This document shows, in pieces, positions 50,831 through 61,949 of a stretch of 64,000 nt of DNA. The stretch covers positions 215,700 through 279,699 of the forward strand of contig CAUYUJ010008080.1 in NCBI GenBank assembly GCA_963575745.1, read 5' to 3'. The translations under genes and the position numbers were made by a program. The stretch is from Prorocentrum cordatum (lineage: Eukaryota > Sar > Dinophyceae > Prorocentrales > Prorocentraceae). Each line of letters opens with the position of its first letter. Within the stretch, counting starts at the first letter, position 1. A model generated the notes under the pieces. The model worked only from the letters and a program-made list of their open reading frames with translations, did no database searches and had not been told where the DNA came from.

Positions 50831-51336
50831 CCTGGTCTTCAGCTCCCTGGCGCACCCGCGATATGTCGTCAACGTGTGACCTGGTAGACACACTGAGATT
50901 CCCACAGTTGTGCCGATTCTGCACATCGTGCAATATCTGATATACAAATATACATATACATACATATGGACCTTGACCCAGGACATACATTGCATTCATC
51001 CAGGGGGAAGTCCAATGCCAGCTGGCATGACCTGGGAGCAGAAGCCGCCCTCGAGCATCCTGGGAGCCGCATGCACGTGGGGGCCCAGGTGCAGCAGGCG
51101 CGGTGGGAATCTCGAGGCAGCGGCAGAACGTACAAGCCCAGCAAGGGCAACAATATCAAATCACATTCTTGAGATCCCAGCGGGTCGCAACGCCGGGAAC
51201 TTCCTTCCTGGAAGGCAGCAATTTCATGCGACAGTTCTCGGCGAAGGGCAGCTTGAAGGGCCGAACTGCACTTGGCGGCATCACCCCAGAAGTCAACGTG
51301 GTCTTGGCTCCACGCAGCCAGGAAGTCCCCCCGAAC
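50700..51336 (-). pseudogene. LINE RT palm region
   Basis: Past the stop the same frame gives VRGDFLAAWSQDHVDFWGDA then SSALQAALRRELSHEIAAF, and further on TCMRLPGCSRAASAPRSCQL, where GCSRA is the pre-motif-C segment of this LINE type. Another frame then reads STRSHVDDISRVRQGAEDQV, with the Asp pair of motif C (about 50865-50870). Between these lies an AT-rich stretch with TATACAAATATACATATAC (50941-50970) that looks like microsatellite growth inside the domain. The usual motif A Asp is not visible; the corresponding region reads WGDAAKCSS. Confidence 0.78.
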
Positions 51337-51660
51337 CTAGCAGCAGACGCGGTAGAGGATGGGGCATTTGCAAACGGGGCGCTCATCAACCCTGCTCTTG
51401 AAGAGCAAACAGATAATCCCAAGGAGAGCTTGGGCTGGCCACATGATATTGGCCTCGCAGTCGTTCAGGGGCCCGACAAGAGCTTCGGCGGCGCCAGACT
51501 TCAAATCCAGAAAGTCCCGAGGCCTCCATCGTCGACACCCGCCGCCGCGGTTTCAGAGAAAACCGTCGCATCGAGGCGAAGGGCCCGAGTGGCGATTTCG
51601 GGGGGCCCGGGCAGGAAATCCAGCGCGCCCGCCCGCAGCTCTTCCAAAGCCTCAGTCAAC
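51335..51660 (-). pseudogene. LINE RT fingers region
   Basis: Minus frame 1 (51659-51540) reads ALEELRAGALDFLPGPPEIA then TRALRLDATVFSETAAAG. After one frame shift, frame 2 reads RPRDFLDLKSGAAEALVGPL, then ANIMWPAQALLGIICLLFKS and RVDERPVCKCPILYRVC, ending at TAG. The order P-x-Q, L-x-K, R-P-x-x, L-Y-R-V is the conserved 0-2 region that opens LINE RT domains. Confidence 0.85.
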
Positions 51661-51664
51661 TGTC

Positions 51665-52425
51665 GAATCTGGGTAGGCCTGGCAGTCCAGACCCCCCCCC
51701 GATTTTCTTAGGTGAGCCATGATTTCCTGGGTTAGTTGGTAAGTTGGGCGACTCCCTCAGAGGCAACAATGAACTCCGACCCAAAGGCACCGCCAGCGCC
51801 TGCACTCTGGCTGCGCGCCGGCCGCCAGCTGCCAGTCCCAGCGGCAGCCGCGACAATTCATAGTGGGCCGCCGACCCGGTGGCGACCAGGGGGGCACCGC
51901 CAAGGCTCACTGACCGCCGCCCCAGGGAGCGGCCGGGCGGGCGTCCACCACCCCGGCCGCGGGGGGGCCCGCAGCGAAATGCGCCATCCCCGGGCGCCAA
52001 AGCGGGGCAGGACTGGGGGGGGCACCTGCCGGACGGTTCCCCGGGCGAAGACGCAGGGCCAAGCGGCCGATCGCCGCCGATGAGGGGAGCGCGGAGGAAT
52101 GGGGGCAGCAGCTGATCGCTGCAAATGCAAAGAGAGAGGATGCAGTGATTGCCCCAGGCAGAGGCGCGCCCCAGGCGATGCGCAGCCCCGGTCAAGGGGG
52201 GCACGCATCGAGGACGCAGGCGCAGGTGAACCTCAGGCGAGGAAGAGGGAGGGGAGGCGGAGGGCGGGGAGTGGCGGCGGCTGATCGCTGCAAACGCAAG
52301 AAAGGAATACCCCAGGCAGGACGCGTGGCGGGAGGTGCTGGGTGGAGCAATTGAGCGCGCAGTCGGGGGGGCCTACTGGCCCGTCCCAGCCGTGGCTGCG
52401 CTTGCCTTGTTTGCCGCTGCGCGCG
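51665..52425. other. Spacer with a split duplication
   Basis: GCTGATCGCTGCAAATGCAA then GCCCCAGGCAG (about 52112-52165) recurs at 52280-52322 (GCTGATCGCTGCAAACGCAA then ACCCCAGGCAG). This could hold the missing 5-prime part of the LINE but no endonuclease motif is visible. Confidence 0.45.
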
Positions 52426-52499
52426 TCAGGGGCGTCTTGGTCGCGCCCCCTGCGCGATCGCCCGGCGCTGCCCGGGTCGTCCGTCGTGCGCCCCTGTCG

Positions 52500-52782
52500 C
52501 GGGCGCCCAGAATTGGCATTGGGCCCGAGGTGGCCGGCGGTTGAGCGCGCAGGCGTCGTAGTCGCATTGCCGCCAGACGTCCAGGAATTCATCGCAGGCG
52601 TGCCAGGTCTGCGCATGTGGATCCTTAGGAGCGAAACCAGGGCGCGTTTCGCGCCGCTCTGCCCGCCCGTGCCAGACCTCGTTGAAGGCGGCGCCGAGCT
52701 CGGTTTGCATCCTTTTGATGAAATCGCGGCTGTCTTCGGCCTGGCCCTGCGCCTCCACTAGATGCGCGGGCGTCTTGCGCAT
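52500..52782 (-). CDS. Exon-like fragment of unknown function
   Basis: The minus frame starting at 52782 reads TPAHLVEAQGQAEDSRDFIK, then ELGAAFNEVWHGRAERRETR, then APKDPHAQTWHACDEFLDVW and RQCDYDACALNRR. Charge and aromatic content look protein-like and are free of low complexity. It lies 840 bp upstream of the LINE RT on the same strand, so it may be part of the LINE ORF between endonuclease and RT; that is inference. No known motif. Confidence 0.4.
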
Positions 52783-54079
52783 CTGACTGCCGTCGTGGGC
52801 GCGGCGGTCGGCTGGCGTAAGCGGGTTGGCGGCTCCGTCGCGCCATTTGCCTCGGCGCCGCCTGCCGGCGGCATGGCTGCTCCGCGCGGTACTCGACCAA
52901 GCGGATCCGTGTGTGTGCGTGCGTGCGCCGTTGCGTGCGTTCCAGCCGGAGCTGTAGCTGGCCCGCCTGATGCTGGCGGGGCTGTGCGTGCGTGTCCCGC
53001 TTCGCCGATCCTGGTCGCGTGGGCTCCATGCAGGTCGGTCGCGTCCCTAACCGCGGCCCTCAGGGGCCCTCCGTGGGCGTTCAGGCTGGCCTGTGCTGCG
53101 CCCCTGCTGCCAGCTGTGGCCTCCAAGAGCCAGGGGGTGGAAGCGGCTTCCGCGCGTCAGCGGGGTCGTGGCTGCTGCTGGACTGATCGGCGGCGCGGGG
53201 AATGACAGCGCTGGTGGGGGTGCGTGAAGCGTCAGGAATTTCACAGCATTCCCACGCTACGTCCTCCGTCATGGTCTGTAGATGCAGGGGGCATCTGGAG
53301 AAAGAAACTCAGAAAGTGACAACAAGGCACCGAAAAGGGAGGCCGACAAAAACATCATGCATGTTGCTGAATATATATAGACGCACAGAAGTACAGAGCC
53401 CAGAGGCTTCTTCTTCGCCGCGTAACTTCATTGATGGAGAATGCTTATCTGGGGAAGGCGGCGGCCTCGGGCTGTTGCGACTGCCTCAAGAACCCACTCG
53501 TCCAGTTCTTCTGCGTGCGGAGACAGAAGATCGCCCGGTGGGCATCTCAGTGCCATAAGGGCACAACTGGGAAATAAAGCCGCGACACCAGCCACGCTGC
53601 AATGCAATAGCTTTGCGCATAATTTCAGCTGGCCGCCATCTGCTATACTGCCTCCCCAACAAATTGACATCATGTTCATGCAGCAGTGGGATCAGTGGGG
53701 CGCCCAATGCGAGGGGGCAGCAGAGAAAGACCGTATTCAGTTGCTTCAGAGACGTGTACAGGTGAAGTGGTACTCAACAGCAGATTCAGCGAATACTTGG
53801 CGACGTCGACTCCAGCGATTCGAAAAGACCAGAAATACCCTGCGGCTCATTTGATGAAGGCGTGGTTTTCCTAACGAAGAAGAGGGCGAGAAAGTGTTCA
53901 GTCGATTGAAACAACCAGCTTCACCAATGGGTAACACACTCTTTCGGGACCACCATTGACGGAGTATGGTGGCACCGACGCATTGCGCACACAACTGTGC
54001 ACTGTTCAATGCATGTGACAATGTGATGGTTGACGCACTTATATATCTTTGTCGCCCTGCTTATACCTACATCGACGGC

Positions 54080-54445
54080 ATCGGAACATCGGCCTTGCGC
54101 ACTGTATGCTCTAGGAAGAGGTCGACCTGCTCGTTGGGAGGATCGGGGGAGGGGATGGTGTAAGAGGATGAGGGGCGGTAAGGGAGGTGGAAATATCGTT
54201 TGTTGCTGCTGGACATGTGTCTGCAGTCGGTGCCAGGGTGTTTAGGGCATTTAAGCGAAGAGGACGAGAGATGGTGGAGAGGGAGGACCTGCGCGGACTT
54301 CGTAATTCCAAACTGCAACTTCAAACGATGACCCTCGGTGAGGGCATCCGCCCGGCATGAATCACCCAAACCGCAATTTCAAACGATGACCCGCGATCGC
54401 ATCACCACGGCTGCAGTTTCAAGCGATGACCTTCGGTGAGGGCGT
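54080..54445. repeat. ~60-bp degenerate repeat CGATGACCYTCGGTGAGGGC
   Basis: TTTCAAACGATGACC or TTTCAAGCGATGACC occurs at about 54322, 54381 and 54418, with CTTCGGTGAGGGC phrases extending to 54890. The same set appears in copy 2 at 59180-59310. Confidence 0.7.
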
Positions 54446-54660
54446 CCAAAGAAGAGTCGGGGGCGGATGGGCATGTCTTTGGAGGTGGTGGAGTTACACC
54501 GGCATGGCCCTCGATGATAGACTTTAGCGCCTTCTGCTGGCCACCAGGAGTTGTATTTAATCAGCATCTCCAATATTGACCATCCCCAGGTGGAGAATAA
54601 CATGCCGAGCGCGTCGACCACTGCGAACGTGTTGACCGCCAAGGGCTTCGGCGAGGGCAA
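54379..54660 (-). CDS. Hypothetical ORF conserved in both duplicated copies
   Basis: 93 codons, MPSPKPLAVNTFAVVDALGM at its start, with STWGWSILEMLIKYNSWWPA and EGAKVYHRGPC. The paralogous frame in copy 2 (59246-59527) is the same length, starts at the same Met and has no indel, although the duplicates carry about 14 amino-acid changes. Preserved length in both copies mildly supports coding, but the overall identity is high enough that this could be chance. Unknown family. Confidence 0.3.
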   Translation of the reverse strand: MPSPKPLAVNTFAVVDALGMLFSTWGWSILEMLIKYNSWWPAEGAKVYHRGPCRCNSTTSKDMPIRPRLFFGRPHRRSSLETAAVVMRSRVIV

Positions 54661-55251
54661 CCGGGCTGAGAGGGGATCTTGTGGAGGTGGAGTTTGTGGT
54701 GGTGGTGGTGGTGGTGGTGGTGGGGCATCACATCAGTCACTCTTGGCGGCACCTATCAAGGAACATCCAGCACACCTATATCTTTGCACCGCAGTCGCAC
54801 TTTAGCGGCACCAGGCCAGCAACAGTTTCAGTAGGATGAGTGCCAGCACTTCGATTACTGACCAGCTGCCCTGGTTGAGGGCACGAACTGCCTTCGGTGA
54901 GGGCCCATGTCATGGGAGGGATCGGGATTGAGGGCGGTGAAGGTGGGTGGGGGTAGCCTTGCTTGTGCCTACTCTGTCAAGGCATACGGGCCAAGCTCCC
55001 TTGCGAGTCTCTCCTTGTACTACTTTGTATCGTCTCTCCTCTCACTTCTCGGCACTCTGCTGCACCATGTTTTTGTGAGCTGCGCTTGGTTACCTCGAAG
55101 CCTTTTCTCCTTATCCAAGAGAGCCGTGCCGCACGACGCTGCGAGCCCTGCTCAAAGTCTGACCGACGTGAAGAAGGAGGCGGATGTATGGATGGATGTA
55201 TGAATGGAATGATGGAAGGATGGGTGAGGAGGATTACGGGGAGGAGTAAGA

Positions 55252-55337
55252 AGAGGAGGAGGAGGAGGAGGAGGAGGAGGAGGAGGAGGAGGAGGAGGAG
55301 GAGGATTTAGTAGTAGTAGAGTAGTAGTAGTAGTAGT

Positions 55338-55375
<38 letters not shown>

Positions 55376-55440
55376 TAGTAGTAGTAAGTAGTAGGAGGAG
55401 GGAGAGGAGGAGGAGGAGGAGGAGGAGGAGGAGGAGGATT
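55252..55440. repeat. GGA and TAG trinucleotide block in copy 1
   Basis: GGA triplets (55252-55302), then TAGTAG (55308-55395, with single-base frame slips), then GGA triplets again (55395-55440) separated by GGATTTAGTAG links. Confidence 0.95.
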
Positions 55441-55770
55441 TAGTAGGAGGAAGAAGAGGAGGAGCAGGAGGGGGACGAAAGCTGGAATGCACAGTGCAGC
55501 GCGACGCGCAGGACCCAACAAGAAAGGCCGGATGGAGGGAAGAGGGCGGCGGCCTCTCCGTCCTCCGCCGTGGGCTCGGAGACGCCGCCCCCGTGCGCAG
55601 CGGGCTCCTCGGCACGGACGGGGTGCCGCTGCGCCGCGTGCTCGCCCCCCTCCCAGGTCTTGGCAGCGCACGGCCCCCCCCCGAGGTGCGACGCTGGCGG
55701 CAGAGAGCGCGAGCGCAGCGAGACAGGGAGTGGGCAATCTCTTCGGGGAAACCACGGCGTGAACATACAC

Positions 55771-55912
55771 TTTTGGCGCTCCGCGCGGGTTTCTTGGATC
55801 TGCGCTGGACCCCCCGTCCCTGGCGCGCGGAGCGCGCCGGTGGCGGCGCCGGAGGCGCCGCTCGCGGGGGGCCCGGCGCGGGTCCAAGAACTCCGCGCGG
55901 AGCGCCAGCAGT
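55771..55912. mobile_element. Palindromic element, family D, copy D2
   Basis: Left TTTTGGCGCTCCGCGCGGGT then TTCTTGGATCTGCGCTGGAC; right arm GGTCCAAGAACTCCGCGCGG then AGCGCC. The centre is GGCGCGCGGAGCGCGCC and GGCGCCGGAGGCGCC. D3 in copy 2 is its paralogue by segmental duplication, while D1 is an independent copy. Confidence 0.85.
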
Positions 55913-55973
55913 TTATGCTTGCGGCGTTTCTTCGACAAGAGCGGGGCGTCCAAGAGGAAAAGGGGGGGGAAAT

Positions 55974-56118
55974 CATGGCGGGCGGCATGTGCGCGGCCCC
56001 GGGGGGAGCCCGGGACGCACTGAAATGGGAAGAGGCGCCATGACATCCAGGGAGGTATGATGGCCCCCGCCATGACAGCTATCCCCCCCTAATCATCCCC
56101 CCCCCTCTTGGCCGCCCC
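55974..56118. repeat. Dispersed repeat family H, copy 2
   Basis: Has ATCATGGCGGGCGGCATGTG, CGGCCCCGGGGGGAGCCCGG, GAAGAGGCGCCATGACATCC and ATGATGGCCCCCGCCATGAC. Confidence 0.8.
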
Positions 56119-56245
56119 CGAACTTCGGGCAAGCTCAACAGCTCACCTCCTCCTCGCTAGCCGGGTACCCCGCGGCAGAATAAGCTCTGGGTGCCGGGAT
56201 CGATCCCTCCCTGCAGGAGGGCCAAGGACCGAGCTGTTGCTGCTC

Positions 56246-56375
56246 CCCCTCCTCCTCCTCCTCCTCCTCCTCCTCCTCCTCCTCCTCCGCCTTCTCCTCC
56301 TCCTTCTCCTCCTCCTACTCCTCCTCCTCTTCCTCGTTCTCGTGGTCGTAATCGTCGTCGTCGTCGTCCTTCTGC
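56246..56375. repeat. TCC array and CGT run
   Basis: CTCCTCC triplets (56246-56335) then TCGTCGTCGTCGTCC (56352-56370). The copy 2 counterpart (61290-61405) is shorter. Confidence 0.93.
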
Positions 56376-56379
56376 TCCT

Positions 56380-57050
56380 CCGCCTTGCGCGGTGCATCAT
56401 GCTTCCTACTTTTTTTCCGCTCAGGCCGGCACACCACGCCCTCCCATCGCGCAAAAAATGTGATCATTATCTTGTTGTTTTTGTGCAAGCTGGCTGCCCG
56501 CCTGACCTCGTTGTCCTTCTCGGCCTCGGCCTTCATCGTAACCATTGTGGCTTCTCCCGTCCTCGCCGCTGACCCATCCTGCTTGCCTCCTGGTTACCCC
56601 GCGCTCCGCTGTCTTCGAGTCGCCCTACTTCATCCACCCGCCTTGGCCGTGGCATCCAAACGACCCAAACAACTGCGCCCCGGTCCCTCTCGCCGAAACG
56701 GGTTGGCATCAGTGCGGCGTTTTCGGTTTCCTCCAGTTCCGCTCCGCCCGTCGCGGGCAGCCCCGGGCGGCGCTGGGGCTTGGAAGACCCAACCCATAGA
56801 AGTTTTGATTTTCCAACGCGCCCAATTGGGACGTCGGTGCCGCCGTTCGCGAGCTCAGCGTCGAGCCTGGCCGGAGAACCCCAGGATATCAGGAAGGCGC
56901 ACACACTTGCGGTGACGAGCTCTTGATCAGCGTGTCGCGACGGCGGCCCCTGCGGCACGCTGCGCCTTGCAGGCTGACAGTGCTTCGCTCTGTTTCGTGG
57001 GGCGGGAGGCTGGGAAAAGCTCGGGACGCTGATGCCTGGGGGCTTGTACG
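56380..57050. other. Unique part of duplication copy 1
   Basis: Plus and minus frames of 80-208 codons are present (minus 57159-56533 is the longest), part of which is absent from copy 2 where about 290 bp are missing. No motif recognised. Confidence 0.35.
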
Positions 57051-57112
57051 TGCTTAGCGTGTCGCGCTGAGGAGTGGTGGGCCAAAACTGGCGGCGCGAC
57101 GCGCCAAGCAAA
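57050..57112. repeat. Hairpin repeat GTGTCGCGCNG...CGGCGCGACACG, copy 1
   Basis: AGCGTGTCGCGCTGAGGAGT, GGTGGGCCAAAACT, GGCGGCGCGACGCGCC. The copy 2 version (61790-61843) has a perfect 13-bp stem GCGTGTCGCGCCG. Eroded relatives are at 35513 and 37118. Confidence 0.75.
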
Positions 57113-57314
57113 CGCTCGTGACCGCAGACCCTCCGCTTCCTCCTCCTGCTGCTGCTCAATGCCGCGTCCCTTACCGCGGCCCTCTGCGGGCGTCCAGGCT
57201 GGCCTGTGCTGCGCCCCTGCTGCCAACTGTGGCGTCAGGGGGTGAAAACGGTTCCCGTGTGTCAACGAGGTGGTGGCTGCTGCTGGTCTGCTCGGCGACG
57301 CGGAGAATGACAAT

Positions 57315-58265
57315 GCTGGTGGGGATACATTTTGGTCGCGAGCGCAAGCGGTACAGCCGCGCGCCGTCAGATCGAAGCAACAGAGCAACGGCCTAAATTA
57401 CGCCCTGGAGCCACAGGGGCGGGCTACGCTGCGGCTCAGGAAACGCAGATGACCAGGATGAGCCGCAGGTCGACGCGCAGCGCCAAAATGACTTCAAGAA
57501 GCCGACGAACTCGGTGACCACCGTGACGCAGCCGAGGAGGACGTCGCACAGGGCGTGCAGACGCTCGACGGAGAGGTTCCGGATCGCCAAAGAGGGGCGT
57601 GGAAGCAGCGGGAGCACCACCACGGCAGGGGGACGAGAGCCAACGCATGGGCGGCGCTGGAGCAGTAGAGCGGGGAACCAGCGGGAGAAGGTCGCAGCCC
57701 TGCGCGGGAGGCGGCGAGAGCCAAAGCCAAGGAAAGTAGCCGTCCCTGCGGGAGGCGACGTGGGGGAGGCCGAGCGTCCGTCGACCCCATGCGGGCAGAG
57801 GCAGCGGACTCCAAACGAGTCGCAGGACCGGAAGCCCAAGGGCACCCCGAACGGGAAGGGGCAGGCGGGCGGGCCACGGGGGCGCCCGAAGTGGCCGCGA
57901 GGAGAGGACGGCAAGCAGCCCACCGTCCAGGGTCCGGGGGGGTTACCCAGCGACCTCATGCGCAAAGCAGGCGGCGGGGGAAACCGTGAGAGGCCGACGC
58001 AGTGCGGAAGTGCCCCACCTGCAAAGCCTATCTACAGAAGCGAAGGGACTCACCGAGGACGTTGGCCTGAGCGAGACGGGCCGACGGGTTTTCCCTGCGG
58101 CCTCGCGCGCCAGAGCAGTGCCGCCGAGCGCCGACTGCGACGATCCCGACCATCGTCGTCGCCCAGGGGGGAGCCGGCGGCAGCGGAGTCGTTGCTGGTA
58201 GTTGCGTGGCATGGACCGCGGCGGCTGCGACGACGAGCAGCGCGCTGGTGGGGATACTTTTTGGT
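57315..58265. other. Copy-2-specific block bounded by a short direct repeat
   Basis: GCTGGTGGGGATACATTTTG then GTC at 57315 recurs as GCTGGTGGGGATACTTTTTG then GTC at 58243, 928 bp apart. The block between is absent from copy 1. It contains plus frames with QNDFKKPTNSVTTVTQ (about 57485-57530) and, after a frame change, AAEEDVAQGVQTLDGEVPD, which look protein-like but unknown. It may be an insertion or a duplication-deletion product. Confidence 0.5.
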
Positions 58266-59245
58266 CTGCGGGCTCGCGAAGCAGGTCGGCAGCCGTCCGG
58301 ACACTAGCCGGGCCGCGACTAGGCAGCAAGAAAAGAGAGGCAAGCAAAGTGAGCGCGCGGGCAGCCACTCAGAAAACGAAGAGCCAGAAACAACATTCCC
58401 AACTCGGTGGCATGGAGACCCTGGTGGCGACCATCAAATAGGCGCGGCCAAAATGGCGCGGCGGCGCGACCATGAAGACGCAGAGGTCGATCACTCGGTG
58501 TGATACTGCCGTACTCTGCCATACTGACCCCCAAAACATTGACATCATTTTCATGCAGCAGTGTGATCACTGGGGCGCCCAATGCGAGGGGGCAGCAGAG
58601 AAAGACTTTAGCCAGTTGCTTTAGAGACGTGTAAAAATGAAGTGGTACTCAACAGCAGATTCAGCAAATACTTGGCGACGTTGACTCCAGCGATTCGAAC
58701 AGACCAGATACCCTGCGGCTCATTCGATGAGCAAGTGGTCTTGCTATCGAAGAAGAGGGCGAGACAGTGTTCAGTCAACTTGAACAACCAGCTTCACCAA
58801 TGAGTAACACAATCTTTCGGGGTCACCATTGACGGAGTTTGGTGGCACCGGCGCATTGCGCACATAATTGTGCACTGTTCAATCCATGTGACTACGTGAT
58901 GGTTGACGCACTTCTATATTTTGTCGCCCTGCTTCAACCCACATCGATGGCATCGGAACGTTGGCCTTGCGGACTGCATGCTCCAGGAAGAGGTCGCACC
59001 TGCTCGTTGGGAGGACCAGGGGGGGAGTAAAAGGATGAAGAGCGGTAAGGGAGTTGGAGGGATCGTTTGTTGCCGCCGGACATGTGACTGCAGTCGATGC
59101 TAGGGTGTTTAGGGCACTTAAGCGAGGAGGACGAGAGATGGTGGAGGGGGAGGACCTGCGCGGACTTCGTAACTCCAGGCTGCAATTTCAAGCGATGACC
59201 CTCGGTGAGGGCATCCGCCCGGCATGTATCACCCAAACCGCAATT

Positions 59246-59527
59246 TCAAACGATGGCTCGCGATCGCATCACCGCGGCCGCAGTTTCAAGCGATGACCTT
59301 CGGTGATGGCAGCCAAAGAAGAATCGGGGTCGGATGGGCATGTCTTTGGAGGTGGTGGAGGTACACCAGCATGGCCCTCGATGATAGACTTTAGCGCCTT
59401 GTGCTGGCCACCAGGAGTTGTATTTAAATTGCATCTCCAATATTGACCATCCCCAGGTGGCGACTAACATGCCGAGCGCGTCGACCATTGCGAACGTGTT
59501 GACCGCCAAGGCCTTCGGCGAGGGCAA
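59246..59527 (-). CDS. Hypothetical ORF, paralogue of 54379-54660
   Basis: 93 codons, starts MPSPKALAVNTFAMVDALGM and keeps TWGWSILEMQFKYNSWWPAQ, then GAKVYHRGPC. Differences from the copy 1 frame are substitutions only. Same caveats as for the other copy. Confidence 0.3.
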   Translation of the reverse strand: MPSPKALAVNTFAMVDALGMLVATWGWSILEMQFKYNSWWPAQGAKVYHRGPCWCTSTTSKDMPIRPRFFFGCHHRRSSLETAAAVMRSRAIV

Positions 59528-60105
59528 CCGGGCTGAGAAGGGATCTTGTGGAGGTGGAGTTTGTGGTGGTGGTGGTGGTGGTGGGGCATCATATCAGTCA
59601 CTTTTTGGCGGCACCTATCAACGAACAGCCAGCACGCCTATATCTTTGCACCGCAGTCGCACTTTAGCGGCACCAGGCCAGCAACAGTTTCAGTAGGACG
59701 AGTGCCAGCACTTCGATTACTGACCAGCTGCCCTCGGCGAGGGCACGAACTGACTTCGGTGAGGGCCCATGTCATGGGAGGGATCGGGATTGAGGACGGT
59801 GGAGATGGGTGGGGGTAGCCTCTCTTGTGCCTACTCTGTCAATGCAGACGGGCCAAGCTCCCTTGCGAGTCTCTCCTTGTTCCACTTTGCATCGTCTCTC
59901 CTCTCACTTCTCGGCACTCTGCTGCACCATGTTTTCTGTGAGCTGCGCTTGGTTAGCTCGAAGCCTTTCCTCCTTATCCAAGAGAGCCGTGCCGCACGAC
60001 GCTGCGAGCCCTGCTCAAAGTCTGACGGACGTGAAAAAGGAGGCGGATGCATGGATGGATGTTTGAATGGAATGATGGAAGGATGGGTGAAGAGGATGCC
60101 GGGGA

Positions 60106-60520
<415 letters not shown>

Positions 60521-60813
60521 GACGAAAGCTGGAATGCACAGTGCAGCGCGACGCGCAGGACCCAAGAGGGCGGCGGCCTCTGCGTCCTCCGCCGTGGGCT
60601 CGGAGACGCCGCCCCCGTGCGCAGCGGGCTCCTCGGCACGGACGGGGTGCCGCTGCGCCGCGTGCTCGCCCCCCTCCCAGGTCTTGGCAGCGCACGGCGC
60701 CCCACGAGGTGCGACGCTGGCGGCAGAGAGCGGGAGCGCAGCGAGACAGGGAGTGGGCAATCTCTTCGGGGGCGTCTGAGATGGGAGAAGAAAAGCACGG
60801 CATGAACATAAAC

Positions 60814-60955
60814 TTTTGGCGCTCCGCGCGGGTTTCTTGGATCTGCGCTGGACCCCCCCGTCCCTGGCGCGCGGAGCGCGCCGGTGGCGGCGCCGGAGGC
60901 GCCGCTCGCGGGGGGCCCGGCGCGGATCCAAGAAATCCGCGCGGAGCGCCAAGAG
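60814..60955. mobile_element. Palindromic element, family D, copy D3
   Basis: Paralogue of D2 with the same arms (TTTTGGCGCTCCGCGCGGGT; GCGGATCCAAGAAATCCGCG then CGGAGCGCC). The right arm here keeps GGATCCAAGAAATCC, a better match to the left arm than in D2. Confidence 0.86.
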
Positions 60956-61015
60956 TTTGTGCTTGCGGCGTTTCTTCGACAAGAGCGGGGCGTGCAAGAG
61001 GAAAAGGGGGGGGAA

Positions 61016-61160
61016 AATCATGGCGGGCGGCATGTGCGCGGCCCCGGGGGGAGCCCAGGACGCACTGAAATGGGAAGAGGCGCCATGACATCCAGGGAGG
61101 TATGATGGCCCCCGCCATGACAGCTATCTCCCCCGAATCATCCCCCCCCTCTTGGCCGCC
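61016..61160. repeat. Dispersed repeat family H, copy 3
   Basis: Same words as at 55974-56118 in duplication copy 2. Confidence 0.8.
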
Positions 61161-61289
61161 CCCGAACTTCGGGCAAGCTCGACAACTCACCTCCTCCTCG
61201 CTAGCCGGGTACCCCGCGGCAGAAACAGCTCTTGGTGCCGGGATCGATCCCTCCCTGCAGGAGGGCCAAGGACCGAGCTGTTGCTGCTC

Positions 61290-61405
61290 CCCCTCCTCCT
61301 CCTCCTCCTCCTCCTCCTCCGCCTTCTCCTCCTCCTTCTCCTCCTCCTACTCCTCCTCCTCTTCCTCGTTTTCGTGGTCGCAATCGCCGTCGTCGTCGTC
61401 CTTCT
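61290..61405. repeat. TCC array and CGT run in copy 2
   Basis: Shorter counterpart of 56246-56375. Confidence 0.93.
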
Positions 61406-61789
61406 GCTCCTCCGCCTTGCGCGGTGCATCATGCTTCCTACCTTTTTTCCGCTCCGGCTGGCACACCACGCCCTCCCATCACGCAAACATTTGACCATTA
61501 TCTTCCTGCTTTTGTGCAAGCTGGCTGCCCGCCCGACCTCGTTGTCCTTCTCGGCCTCGGGCCTCATCGTAACCATTGTGGCTTCGCCCGTCCTCGCCGC
61601 TGACCCTTCCTGCTTGCCTCCTGGCTGCCCCGCGCCCCGCTGTCTTCGAGTCGCCCTACTGCGTCCACCCGCCGCGCCCGTGGCATCCAAACGACCCAAG
61701 CAGCTGCGCCCCTGTCCCTCTCGCCGAAACGGGTTGACATCAGTGCGGCGGTTTCGGTTTCCTCCAGTTCCGCTCCGAGGCTGGCACGT

Positions 61790-61843
61790 GCTTAGCGTGT
61801 CGCGCCGAGGCGTGGTGGGCCAGAACTGGCGGCGCGACACGCC
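61790..61843. repeat. Hairpin repeat, copy 2, perfect 13-bp stem
   Basis: GCGTGTCGCGCCG pairs with CGGCGCGACACGC across a loop of about 22 bases (AGGCGTGGTGGGCCAGAACTG). Confidence 0.85.
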
Positions 61844-61949
61844 AAGCAAACGCTCGTGACCGCAGACCCTCCGCTTCCTCCTCCTGCTGCTGCTGCTCCT
61901 CCTGACATCCAGCAGCATGTTGCTTCGAGCCCCGACCCCCGACGTCGTG

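Larger units (their letters stand above)
48875..51662 (-). mobile_element. LINE-like non-LTR retrotransposon remnant
   Basis: Read on minus, parts of a LINE polyprotein appear in the expected order: pre-RT and fingers (51659-51340), palm up to the GCSRA motif (51336-51010), VDDIS catalytic motif (50870), post-palm and thumb-side segment (50800-50110), Trp-containing segment and C-x2-C region (50080-49800), RNase H (49500-49170) and a C-terminal tail to about 48880. At least one stop (TAG at 51337-51339) and several frame changes make it a dead copy. No endonuclease domain, target duplication or A tail was identified, so the 5-prime part is missing or unrecognised. Confidence 0.87.
53041..57163. 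repeat. Tandem segmental duplication, copy 1
   Basis: Begins GCGTCCCTAACCGCGGCCCT; the same sequence (one base changed) begins copy 2 at 57164, exactly where copy 1 ends with CGCAGACCCTCCGCTTCCTC and a CTGCTG run. Matching landmarks are the 53670/58545 ATTGACATCAT segment, 54551/59410 TTGTATTTAA segment, 55252/60106 GGA block, 55771/60814 palindrome D, 55974/61016 repeat H and 56246/61290 TCC block. Identity by eye is about 90-95% outside microsatellites. Copy 1 alone has about 53225-53640 and about 56745-57045. Confidence 0.93.

Noticed and set aside
53441-53854. 137-codon plus frame at the start of the duplication
   Set aside because: Part of it is missing in copy 2 and the shared part is not preserved in frame, which does not support coding.
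57514-58503. 329-codon plus frame in the copy-2-specific block
   Set aside because: It is Arg/Gly/Pro-rich with no domain. The more protein-like segments there lie in other frames, so this frame as a whole is not supported.
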